In this document: positions 32,846 to 42,142 of the stretch, in pieces | How positions within the stretch are numbered: the first letter of the stretch is position 1 | How the letters are laid out: each line of letters opens with the position of its first letter | Source of the DNA: Solirubrobacter sp963837485 | GTDB taxonomy: Bacteria > Actinomycetota > Thermoleophilia > Solirubrobacterales > Solirubrobacteraceae | DNA length: 64,000 bases | Reading direction: 5' to 3' | Assembly: GCA_963837485.1 (NCBI GenBank) | Contig: CAWINP010000007.1 | Location: 434,001 to 498,000 of the forward strand | Notes under the pieces: generated by a model | Database searches by the model: none | Told to the model about the DNA's origin: nothing | The model's input: the letters and a program-made list of their open reading frames with translations, nothing else | Position numbers and translations under genes: made by a program

Positions 32846-34998
32846 ATACCTTTGGCCGATTTCGCCGCAAAAGGGTGCCGATGCTCGACACCGCTCGGCC
32901 ACCAATTACGCTCCCCAAGCAACAAAGCGATCGACGGCACCAGGAACGTCCGGACCAGGAACGCGTCGACCAGCAGGCCGAGGCAGACGGTGAAGCCGAC
33001 CTGGAAGAGCGCCTCGAGGTCGAGCGCCATCAATGAGGCGAACGTCCCGGCGAGGATCAGCCCGGCCGCGGTGATCACGCCGCCCGTGCGCTCCAGCCCG
33101 GCGATGACCGCGTCTCGGGTGGACAGTCCGCGGGCGCGCTCCTCGCGGATCCGGGTCATCAGGAAGATGTTGTCGTCGACCCCGAGCGCGACGAGGAAGA
33201 TGAACGCGAAGATCGCCAGGTTCGGGTCCGAGTCGGGCTGGCCGAACACGTGCGTGAAGACCAGCGACGACGCGCCCAGCGCGAACGCGAACGACAGCAC
33301 CACCGTCCCGATCACGTACAGCGGCGCGACCACGCAACGCAGCAGCGCCATCAGCACGAGCGCAATCAGGCCGAGCACGAGCGGCACGATCAGCTTCGCG
33401 TCGCTCGAGAGCGCCTGCTGGTTGTCGTGGTTCTCCGCGGCGAGCCCGCCGACCAGGGCGACCTCGCCCTTGGCCGCTCGGCGCACCTCCTCACGCAGCC
33501 CCGGGACCGCGTCCATCGCCTCCTGGGAGAACGGGTCGAGCTTCAGCAGCACCTGCTCGGAGATCAGGTTCCCGTCGCGCGACTGCGCGTCGGTGTTCGC
33601 GTCGGAGACCAGCGGCGAGTGCGACAGTGCATCGCGCACGGGGATCGCGGCCTCCGGCGAGACGACGACGTCGAGCGGCGCGACGCGGCCGGGCGGGAAG
33701 CGGTGGCGGATCAGCTCCTGCCCCTGGATCGACTCCGGCGGGTCGCGGTACTGCTCGGACAGGTCGAGGTAGCCGCGGCCGCCGAGGTTGCCGAGCGCGC
33801 CGAGCACGAGGATGCCCGCCGACACCGAGGCGAGCAGCACCGGCCGGCGGCGCACGATCCGGCCGATTGCGCTCCAGCGGCGGCGCTCTCCCTCGCCCGG
33901 CTTGGGGACCGCCGGCCAGAACGCGCGCGTGCCGAGCGCGGCGAGCGCCGCCGGCATCAGCGTGAGGCCGCACGCGACCATCACGGCGACGCCGAGCGCG
34001 AGGATCGGGCCCATCTCCCGCGTGGCGTTGAAGTCGGCGAGCCCGAGCACGAGCATCGCCGCGACCACGATCCCGCCGGAGGCCAGGATCGCCGGCCCGG
34101 TGCGCGCGGCCGCGCGTTGCATCGCCGCGTCCGTGTCGCCGCCGCGCGCGAGCTCCTCACGAAAGCGCGAGACGATCAGCAGGCAGTAGTCGGTGCCCGC
34201 GCCGAACATCAGCACGATCAGGATCGCCGTCGACTGGCCGCTGACCGTCGTCGCCCCCGCCTCCACGAGCCCGTAGACGGCGCCGGTGGCGACGACGTAG
34301 GCGATCGCGACCACCGCGAGCATCAGCGCGGCGATCGCCGGCGAACGGTAGGTGAGCAGCATCAGCACGAGCACGAGCACGCCGGTGATCGCGAGCAGCG
34401 TCCCGTCGATTCCCTCGACCGCCGCGCTGCGGTCGGCGTCGAAGCCCGCCTGCCCGGTCACGTAGCTGCGCAGCGGGCTCCCCTCCGGCCCCGGCAGGAT
34501 CCGGCGAATCGCGGCGACGTCGCGCACGACCGAGTCGGTGTCGTCGCGGCTGGTCACCACCGAGAGCAGCACGGTGCTCTCGGGCGAGTCGCTCGAGAAC
34601 GCCGACGGCCCGGTCTTCGGGCCGAGCTCGTGGCCCACCTCGCCGCACAGGATCGAGTCCGGTGCGGCGACGCCCTCGAGGTCGGGGATCGCGTCCGAGT
34701 CGCAGATCCGCTGCATGCCGGCGATCGCCTGCGGCGCCTGCGAGTAGATCGAGCCCTTGTCGTCGACGAAGGCGACGACCGCGGTCGAGTCGCCGCCCTC
34801 CACGAAGCGCGTGTCGAGCAGCGAATGCGCGCGCGTGGAGTCGGCGCCGCGGGTCCGGAACGTGTCGCTCTCGTCTGAGGCGAGCTTCTGCAGCTTGGGC
34901 TGAAAGCCCGCGAGCGCGATCGCCAGCGCCAGCCAGGCGCCGATCACGATCCATCTCGCGCGGCGCCCGAGCGCCAGCACTGCGATCCGGCCCAGCAT
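32842..34998 (-). CDS. MMPL/RND-family membrane transporter
   Basis: A 718-residue exporter of the MMPL family. After a first TM helix (IVIGAWLALAIALAGF) come a large extracytoplasmic loop, a bundle of helices with the conserved GAGTDYCLLIVSRFREEL, a second loop, and a C-terminal bundle with ALGVDDNIFLMTRIREE. This tandem arrangement of two 6-TM halves is the family hallmark. Actinobacterial members export lipids, siderophores or drugs. Its stop overlaps the promoter of the copper-protein operon, so it is upstream of but not clearly part of that unit. Confidence 0.92.
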   Translation of the reverse strand: MLGRIAVLALGRRARWIVIGAWLALAIALAGFQPKLQKLASDESDTFRTRGADSTRAHSLLDTRFVEGGDSTAVVAFVDDKGSIYSQAPQAIAGMQRICDSDAIPDLEGVAAPDSILCGEVGHELGPKTGPSAFSSDSPESTVLLSVVTSRDDTDSVVRDVAAIRRILPGPEGSPLRSYVTGQAGFDADRSAAVEGIDGTLLAITGVLVLVLMLLTYRSPAIAALMLAVVAIAYVVATGAVYGLVEAGATTVSGQSTAILIVLMFGAGTDYCLLIVSRFREELARGGDTDAAMQRAAARTGPAILASGGIVVAAMLVLGLADFNATREMGPILALGVAVMVACGLTLMPAALAALGTRAFWPAVPKPGEGERRRWSAIGRIVRRRPVLLASVSAGILVLGALGNLGGRGYLDLSEQYRDPPESIQGQELIRHRFPPGRVAPLDVVVSPEAAIPVRDALSHSPLVSDANTDAQSRDGNLISEQVLLKLDPFSQEAMDAVPGLREEVRRAAKGEVALVGGLAAENHDNQQALSSDAKLIVPLVLGLIALVLMALLRCVVAPLYVIGTVVLSFAFALGASSLVFTHVFGQPDSDPNLAIFAFIFLVALGVDDNIFLMTRIREERARGLSTRDAVIAGLERTGGVITAAGLILAGTFASLMALDLEALFQVGFTVCLGLLVDAFLVRTFLVPSIALLLGERNWWPSGVEHRHPFAAKSAKGI

Positions 34999-35025
34999 CA
35001 GCGCTGCAGTATTCCGGAGGTGAGA

Positions 35026-35060
35026 GCGGCCGCGGCGGCCGGAGTGACCGCCGCGGCCGC
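35026..35060 (-). terminator. Hairpin terminator of the ThuA/dehydrogenase gene
   Basis: A 13-bp perfect GC stem (GCGGCCGCGGCGG and its complement) with a 9-nt loop begins 5 nt after the stop of the large minus-strand gene and separates it from the MMPL gene. Confidence 0.7.
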
Positions 35061-35065
35061 CATGT

Positions 35066-35467
35066 TCACGGAGCCGTGGTCGACAGCGTGAACGTCAGCG
35101 TCTTCGCGTACTGCCCCGTGCGCAGCGGGTCGGTCGAGCCGATCTGCTGCTGGAACTGGAGCGAGACGGCGTCGTTGGCGATCGGACCCGGATAGGTCAG
35201 AAGCGTCAACGGCGAACCGGACACGGTCCCGAAGGCCGTGCTCGGGTTGGCGGAGTTGGTCGCCCGCGCCTTCAGCGCCTGCGGCATCACGAACGTGCCG
35301 TTGACGAGGTGGCCGGGCGCCTGCGCGCCGGCATCCGCGACGCTCAGCATCGCGTCGCCGCCGCTCGAGAGCACGTTCGCCGTGGTGCTGGCGCTGTAGG
35401 TGTTCGCCACGCCGAGCGTGAAGGTCCCGAAGCCGGCGGGAGCGCCGAGCGTCAGGGCCAGCGTCGC
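35066..35467 (-). other. Shared C-terminal tail domain, copy A
   Basis: Last 133 codons of the ThuA/dehydrogenase fusion. Pattern shared with three other proteins in the window: FG-[TA]-[FL] near residue 13, V-A-x-x-Y, GGDAMLSVAD, GHLVNGTF, YPGPIANDAV, then DPLRTGQY and the end LTFTLSTTAP. Confidence 0.8.
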
Positions 35468-38400
35468 CGGCACGGTGCCGGAGACCGGCGTCGAGGCCGA
35501 CGGCGGGACGTCGGCGGACACGTTCGCGCTCGCCGTGTCGCCATCCGCGTAGGTCACGGTCAGCTTCGCGCTGTGCGGGCCGCCGGTCAGGTACGAGTGG
35601 CTGACGCTCGCGCCGGTCGCGCTCGCGCCGTCGTCGAAGTCCCACTTGTACGAGATGCCACCGGACTTGCCGATGTTGTAGTCGACCTTGCTCGACGTCG
35701 GGTTGGTCGCCGCCTTCGGATCCGGGCCCGGCGTGTCGGGGCCGCCGACGTAGCTGAACTTCCAGATGCCGTCGTTGTTGTTGTTGATCGTGAAGAAGCC
35801 ACCGGAGTAGCTGCCCACGTACAGCGCGCCGTCAGGCCCGAAGTTCATCGTGATCAGACGGTTGTTGCCGATCGTGCCCGACGGGATGATCGGAAGCAGC
35901 GAGTCGGCCGAGACCGGCTGGCCGCCGTTGCCCTCCGTCGCCGGGTCCATCAGCAGCGCGTGGCTGAGGTTGTTGCGGGACGAGAAGTCGCCCAGGAACC
36001 AGCGGCCGTCCCAGTACGCCGGCCATGCGTTGGGCTTGTCGCCCGCCGGCTTGCGGTAGAAGCCGCCGTCGATCGGCGCCTGGCCGCCACCGCTGGCCAG
36101 CCACGGGCACGCACGGGAGATGTCCGGCGCGGCCGTCGCGTTGCTGCTGGTGTAGATGCCGATGCCGTTGGCGTTCTTCGGGTACTGGTAGCAGCCGCCC
36201 TGCGGGCCGTACCAGAGGTTCACCGGCTTGGGCGCGGGGACGGTCGGCATGCCGTTGTTGAACGGCGAGTCGTTGACGATGTCCTTCGAGCAGTCCCAGA
36301 AGCCGCCGGTCTGGCCGTCGGCACCGCCGCCGACCGTGCCCGGGTGGCCGAGCGGAGCCGCCGCGCCGGGGTTGGCGGCCGGGAGCTTGGCCCGGTAGCC
36401 CCAGCGGTTGCCGGCCTGGCAGTACGGCCAGCCGTAGTTGCCGGCGGACTTCATGATCGTGGCGTTCTCGGTCTTCGCCGGGCCCCACGTCGTGCTGTCG
36501 GTGCCCTGGTCGGGGCCGACCCACGCCGCCGTCACCATGTCCGTCTTGGAGTCGACATGCAGGGTGTACAGGTTGCGCGTGCCCATCGCGAAGACCTCAG
36601 GCTTCGCCTTGCCCGACGTGACCGCCTCGCCGTTGGGCGGGAACAGGTTCGGCCCGTTTGGCGAGTCCGCGCCCGGGATCGTGTACGTCGACCCGATGCC
36701 CGGCGTGTCGCCCGGACTGTCGAGCGGATGGATCCGGATCAGCTTGCCTTCGAAGTTGTTCGTGTTGCCCGATGACTGTCTTGCGTCCGCGAAGCTGATG
36801 TGCCCGCAGAGCGCCTGGGAGCCGACGCCGGTGCCGGTGCAGGCGGTGTCGGTGAGCCCGCAGGCGGTGCCGACCGCGCCGCCGTCGCACGGGATCGTGT
36901 AGTCGAGCGCGGCGTTGGTGTAGCCGCCGTTGTTCGGGCCGTTCGGGCTGTTGCCCGTGTTGTCGCCGTTGGAGATGTACAGGTTGCCCTGCGAGTCCCA
37001 CGCCATCGAGGAGCCGACGTGGCAGCAGGAGTACACCTGCGTCATCCAGCTGATGATCACCTTCTCCGAGCCCGGGACGATCGACTTGGTCGCCGGGTCA
37101 TAGGTGAAGCGCGACGTGCGGCGCTCGGACATGAACGAGCTGCGGACGAATCCGTTGCCGAGCTTGGGCGTCGTGTTGTAGCCCTGCTCGCCGCCGTAGT
37201 ACGGGAAGTACTGGATGTAGAGGTACGGGCGGCCCTTGGTGAACTTCGGGTCCACGCCGATGGCCAGCAGGCCCTGCTCCACCTTGGAGGTCGCGCCCGT
37301 CTCCGCGCCGCCGCCCTTGGCGCCGAACACCTGCAGCTCGCCGACCTTGGCGACCTTGTCCGGGTTCTGGTTGTCGGTTCCGGCGACGTTCGGATCCCAC
37401 ACGTGGATCGTGCCGCAGCCGAGAGCCACGGTCGGCTGGTTCCAGTTGGTGAACTGCGTCATGCCGGCGGTGCAGACCGCGCGGCCGGTGTAGAAGATGC
37501 GCCCGTCGTCGGTGATCGCCGAGTTCGTGAGCTCGCCCGTGAAGGCGTTCGACGTGTTGTTCGGGTTCGGCGGCGTGATGCGCGTCGTCTGGTAGTTCGA
37601 CGTGATCGTCGCCTTGCAGTTGCCGCGGACCATGCCGGACGCCCACTGGACGGCGCCGAGCAGGTGCTTCTGCAGGTTCGTGCTCGCGTAGCTGCCCTCG
37701 GTGCCGCCGAGCATCGTGTAGAAGGAGCGGCCCTGCTGGACGTCGCGGCACCATGAGGCCGGGCGCTCGAGCTGCGGCTGGTTCGTGTTCTGCGTGCCGG
37801 TCAGGCGTTGAATCGCGTCATTGGTGACCGAAGTGCCGTCCGGCAGCGCGTTGAAGCGCACGCGCGCGACGGTGTGCACCGTCCCGGTCGGGTTCGTGGC
37901 CCAGCTGTACCAGTTGCTGGTCTGGCTGTTCACGAGCGGGTCATTGCGCGTCGCGGGGTTGACCCGGTCGAGGAACTCGACGTCCTGCGCGCTGGTCGTC
38001 GGGGCGCCCGTGGTGCGGGCGGCCGCGAGGCCGACCAGCGTGTTGAAGAAGTCGGCGCCGCCCTGCTCGAGCAGCGCGGTGTCGCCGATGCCGACGAAGC
38101 CGCCGCCCTCCTGGACGTAGTTCTGGAGATCGGTCTCCTGCGTGCCGTTGAGCACGTCGCCGGACGAGTTGACGAACACGACGGCGCGGTAGCCGGCGAG
38201 GTTCGCCGCGTTGATGTCCGACGCGGCGTCGCTGACCGTCGCCGTGAAGTCGTTGGCCGCGGCGAGCGCCTGCAGGGCGCTGGCGGCGGCGGGCGTCGCC
38301 GGATTGGCGGCGCCGGCGGTACCCGTGAACACGAGCACCTTCCCGGCATCCGCGGACGCCGCGGAGACCCCCAACGCGGCGCTCGCAAGAAGCGCCGCTC

Positions 38401-38470
38401 CGAGCGCTCCGAGCGCTCGTCTAGCGACGCGAAGGCCATGCGACGGCGGTGCCGTCAACCACATCCCCAT
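35066..38470 (-). CDS. Secreted ThuA / PQQ-type sugar dehydrogenase / PKD protein with LTFTLSTTAP C-terminal domain
   Basis: An 1134-residue exported multidomain protein. A signal peptide (ALGAALLASAALGVSAASA) is followed by a ThuA-like domain (about 43-270: VLVFTGTAG, VGIGDTALLEQGG), a glucose/sorbosone-dehydrogenase-like beta-propeller (about 300-900: GLLAIGVDPKF, AWDSQGNLYISNGDN, FEGKLIRIHP, NFGPDGALYVGSYSGG), a PKD domain (YKWDFDDGA, VSHSYL) and the 133-residue tail domain ending LTFTLSTTAP. The ATG at 38470 directly follows GGAGGAGGAGAGG, and longer starts are less likely. Probably acts on sugars outside the cell. The shared tail suggests surface sorting. Confidence 0.85.
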   Translation of the reverse strand: MGMWLTAPPSHGLRVARRALGALGAALLASAALGVSAASADAGKVLVFTGTAGAANPATPAAASALQALAAANDFTATVSDAASDINAANLAGYRAVVFVNSSGDVLNGTQETDLQNYVQEGGGFVGIGDTALLEQGGADFFNTLVGLAAARTTGAPTTSAQDVEFLDRVNPATRNDPLVNSQTSNWYSWATNPTGTVHTVARVRFNALPDGTSVTNDAIQRLTGTQNTNQPQLERPASWCRDVQQGRSFYTMLGGTEGSYASTNLQKHLLGAVQWASGMVRGNCKATITSNYQTTRITPPNPNNTSNAFTGELTNSAITDDGRIFYTGRAVCTAGMTQFTNWNQPTVALGCGTIHVWDPNVAGTDNQNPDKVAKVGELQVFGAKGGGAETGATSKVEQGLLAIGVDPKFTKGRPYLYIQYFPYYGGEQGYNTTPKLGNGFVRSSFMSERRTSRFTYDPATKSIVPGSEKVIISWMTQVYSCCHVGSSMAWDSQGNLYISNGDNTGNSPNGPNNGGYTNAALDYTIPCDGGAVGTACGLTDTACTGTGVGSQALCGHISFADARQSSGNTNNFEGKLIRIHPLDSPGDTPGIGSTYTIPGADSPNGPNLFPPNGEAVTSGKAKPEVFAMGTRNLYTLHVDSKTDMVTAAWVGPDQGTDSTTWGPAKTENATIMKSAGNYGWPYCQAGNRWGYRAKLPAANPGAAAPLGHPGTVGGGADGQTGGFWDCSKDIVNDSPFNNGMPTVPAPKPVNLWYGPQGGCYQYPKNANGIGIYTSSNATAAPDISRACPWLASGGGQAPIDGGFYRKPAGDKPNAWPAYWDGRWFLGDFSSRNNLSHALLMDPATEGNGGQPVSADSLLPIIPSGTIGNNRLITMNFGPDGALYVGSYSGGFFTINNNNDGIWKFSYVGGPDTPGPDPKAATNPTSSKVDYNIGKSGGISYKWDFDDGASATGASVSHSYLTGGPHSAKLTVTYADGDTASANVSADVPPSASTPVSGTVPATLALTLGAPAGFGTFTLGVANTYSASTTANVLSSGGDAMLSVADAGAQAPGHLVNGTFVMPQALKARATNSANPSTAFGTVSGSPLTLLTYPGPIANDAVSLQFQQQIGSTDPLRTGQYAKTLTFTLSTTAP

Positions 38471-38564
38471 CCTCTCCTCCTCCGAACGGTGAATGCCGAA
38501 CGAGCCCATATCCGCCTCGCGCTGCCTTGCGGGCGTCACAGACTTTCGCTTTCTATCGACGCGG

Positions 38565-38593
38565 ATGCTACGTCGCTTCCATCACGCTGTCAA
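38565..38593 (-). promoter_or_regulatory. Promoter of the ThuA/dehydrogenase gene
   Basis: Minus strand: TTGACA (complement of 38588-38593), 17 nt, TAGCAT (complement of 38565-38570). This is a near-consensus sigma-70-type promoter giving a leader of about 85-90 nt before the ATG at 38470. Confidence 0.7.
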
Positions 38594-38699
38594 CAACCTT
38601 TTGCATCCTGGCCTGGCATAAGTTCTCTTCCAGACTCTGGTACCGGACGGGTCCTACGCAAGTAGGCTGGTCGGCGTTCAGATCTGGTCAGGAGAGAGG

Positions 38700-39272
38700 A
38701 TGCACCGAGGTCGAGTTGGAGCTTTGGTTGCCGTCGCGTTGGTCGTCGCAGGATGCGGCGGCGGCGACGGCAAGGACAAGAACGCCGCGCCCGCGGGCAA
38801 GGTCCTGCGCGGCGAGACGGAGACGGGGATGAAGCTGAAGGTCGAGACCTTCGTGGCGCCGTCCGCCGATCGCGAGCTGGCCAAGCTCGACGGCTACCGC
38901 CGCAAGGCCGGCTACGCGCCGGTCGACTTTCACCGGGTGACCGCGGACAACTCGAAGGGCTCGGTCCCGGACCGCGGGCGACCCGTCGACTTCGCCGCCA
39001 GCGCCGAAGCGATCGCGCGCGGGCAGGCGATCGAGACGCGCTTCGTCTGCGACGTCCTGCAGTTCGAGTGGCTGCCCAAGGACGGCTCGAGCTCCGAGCT
39101 CGCGACGTACCGGTCGCTACGGCAGGAGCTGTGCTCGAACGGCCCACCGAAGCCGAACGGGATCGCGCCGGGCAAGCGCCAGTCGTATTACGTGGTCACC
39201 GACCGCGGGTTCGCCGCGCGCGGGATCAAGACCATGCACGTCTTCGGCCCGCTCTCGGCGGAGCTGCGCTAG
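38700..39272 (+). CDS. Putative lipoprotein of unknown function
   Basis: A 190-residue protein with a lipoprotein signal (GALVAVALVVAGCGGG, lipidated Cys near residue 19). The mature part is soluble-looking with two further cysteines (RFVCDVLQFEW, RQELCSNGPP) that could pair. It shows no recognisable domain. ATG at 38700 follows GGAGAGAGG. It lies alone between two divergent exported-protein genes, with a terminator hairpin 11 nt after its stop. Confidence 0.75.
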   Translation: MHRGRVGALVAVALVVAGCGGGDGKDKNAAPAGKVLRGETETGMKLKVETFVAPSADRELAKLDGYRRKAGYAPVDFHRVTADNSKGSVPDRGRPVDFAASAEAIARGQAIETRFVCDVLQFEWLPKDGSSSELATYRSLRQELCSNGPPKPNGIAPGKRQSYYVVTDRGFAARGIKTMHVFGPLSAELR

Positions 39273-39282
39273 CGGCGATTCG

Positions 39283-39311
39283 CCGCGGGCGCGCGAACGG
39301 TGCGCCCGCGG
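39283..39311 (+). terminator. Hairpin terminator after the lipoprotein gene
   Basis: A 10-bp perfect stem CCGCGGGCGC/GCGCCCGCGG with a 9-nt loop, 11 nt past the lipoprotein stop codon. Confidence 0.65.
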
Positions 39312-39402
39312 TACGGACCGCCAGGCGAAGCGCCGCACCGCACTACCACCCGCACGCCGTCCCGCGCCACCACCCGCGCACGCGGTTCCGCGGCGCGCTG
39401 CG

Positions 39403-39893
39403 CCGGCACGCGGCCGGCCGCGCCCTGAACCGGCACGCGGTCCGCGACGCGCTGCACCGGCACGCGGCCCCGCGGCGCCCTGCGCCGGCACGCGGCCGGC
39501 CGCGCCCTGTACCGGCACGCGGTCCGCGACGCCCTGCACCGGCACGCGGTCCAGCAGCGCCCTGTACCGGCACGCGGCCCGCGACGCCCTGCACCGGCAC
39601 GCGGCCCCGCGGCGCCCTGCACCGGCACGCGGTCCAGCGGCGCCCTGCACCGGCACGCGGCCCGCGGCGCCCTGTACCGGCACGCGGCCCCGCGGCGCCC
39701 TGCACCGGCACGCGGCCCGCGGCGCCCTGCACCGGCACGCGGCCCGCGGCGCCCTGCACCGGCACGCGGCCCGCGGCGCCCTGCACCGGCACGCGGCCCC
39801 GCGGCGCCCTGCACCGGCACGCGGCCCCGCGGCGCCCTGCACCGGCACGCGGTCAAGCAGCGCCCTGCACCGGCACGCGCCGGGCGGCGCCCT
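39403..39893. repeat. GC-rich minisatellite, about 18 units of 27/28 bp
   Basis: Tandem units share the constant block CCCTG[CT]ACCGGCACGCGG and a short variable centre (for example CCCGCGGCG, CCCCGCGGCG, TCCGCGACG, TCCAGCAGCG). Units are 27 or 28 bp. The 28-mers shift the reading frame, so no single frame stays in register, which argues against coding. Six central units (about 39660-39840) are near-identical, suggesting recent expansion. Spacing is contiguous, not repeat-spacer, so this is not CRISPR. The larger gene-free stretch 39273-40491 otherwise holds only degenerate GC-rich sequence and the hairpins listed separately. Confidence 0.85.
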
Positions 39894-40279
39894 TGCGCAA
39901 TGCGCCCTGCGCACGCACGCCGTCCAGCAGCGCCCTGCGCTCGCCACGGCCCTGTCGGCGTCACGGCGGCGCCACGCCTCGCCGTCCCCGTCCCCGTCCG
40001 CGTCCTGCGCCCGCGCGGCGTTGCGCGTCCCGCGCCAGCGCGTCGTCGCCACGTGCGAGCCGCCCGTGCGCATCACGCGCGTTCCCGCCGCGCGCGGTCC
40101 TCGGGCGCCACTCGCGCTCGGTCCCCATCCGTGTCAGGCGCCGTCCCGCGGCGCCGCTCGCGCCCAGCTTCCCCCGGCGTGCCCGCTGCGCGGCGCCCCC
40201 GCGAGCCTTCCCCGCGGCCGTCCTTGCGCGCGGTGAACGGGCGGCGCCGTTCGATGATCGTTTTGCGCGGCCGGGCCTG

Positions 40280-40330
40280 GGGGGTGACCCACGTTTGTTC
40301 ACTCTGAGGCAACAAACGTGGGTCACCCCC
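40280..40330. other. Perfect 20-bp inverted repeat (long hairpin)
   Basis: GGGGGTGACCCACGTTTGTT at 40280-40299 is matched perfectly by its complement at 40311-40330, with an 11-nt loop CACTCTGAGGC. It is followed by TTTG. It lies between the minisatellite and the next minus-strand gene, far from any stop codon on the plus strand, so a simple terminator role is not obvious. Its base composition is less GC-extreme than the surroundings. Confidence 0.7.
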
Positions 40331-40415
40331 TTTGTGCAGAGCGCGGACGCGGGCGATCGTGTTCGTTTCGCGGCGCGGAGCGATCGAGCGCGATCGGGGC
40401 ACCGCCCCGAACGCG

Positions 40416-40445
40416 CGAGCGGCCCGCACGAAGGCGGGCCGCTCG
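40416..40445. terminator. Second hairpin in the terminator cluster
   Basis: A 12-bp perfect stem CGAGCGGCCCGC/GCGGGCCGCTCG with a 6-nt loop. It may act as a back-up terminator for the minus-strand cupredoxin gene. Confidence 0.55.
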
Positions 40446-40453
40446 TGGTCGGA

Positions 40454-40481
40454 GGGGTCGCGGCCGTGTGGCCGCGACCCC
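40454..40481 (-). terminator. Hairpin terminator of the Thr-Pro cupredoxin gene
   Basis: A 12-bp perfect stem GGGGTCGCGGCC/GGCCGCGACCCC with a GTGT loop, starting 10 nt after the stop of the minus-strand gene ending at 40492. Confidence 0.7.
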
Positions 40482-40491
40482 ACCGGAGGAC

Positions 40492-42003
<1,512 letters not shown>

Positions 42004-42045
42004 CGCAAGACCCCCCTCGCTTCAGGAAATTCAGTTTCCGGCAGA

Positions 42046-42074
42046 ACCCTACTTCCCTCTTACGCGCAAGTCAA
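42046..42074 (-). promoter_or_regulatory. Promoter of the Thr-Pro cupredoxin gene
   Basis: Minus strand: TTGACT (complement of 42069-42074), 17 nt, TAGGGT (complement of 42046-42051), about 36 nt of leader to the GTG start. Confidence 0.65.
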
Positions 42075-42142
42075 CGACTTTTGCGTTTCGAGGCGTCAAA
42101 ACATCTTCGAGAGACGGATTGGCCGTCCAGCTTCGGTGCCGG

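Noticed and set aside
39403..39893. CRISPR array
   Set aside because: Units are contiguous with no unique spacers of constant length, and no cas genes are present.
39117..40076. Minus-strand open frames over the minisatellite (VPVQGAAGR-type repeats)
   Set aside because: Units of 27 and 28 bp throw the frame repeatedly and no start site or conserved flank exists, so a repeat protein is unlikely.
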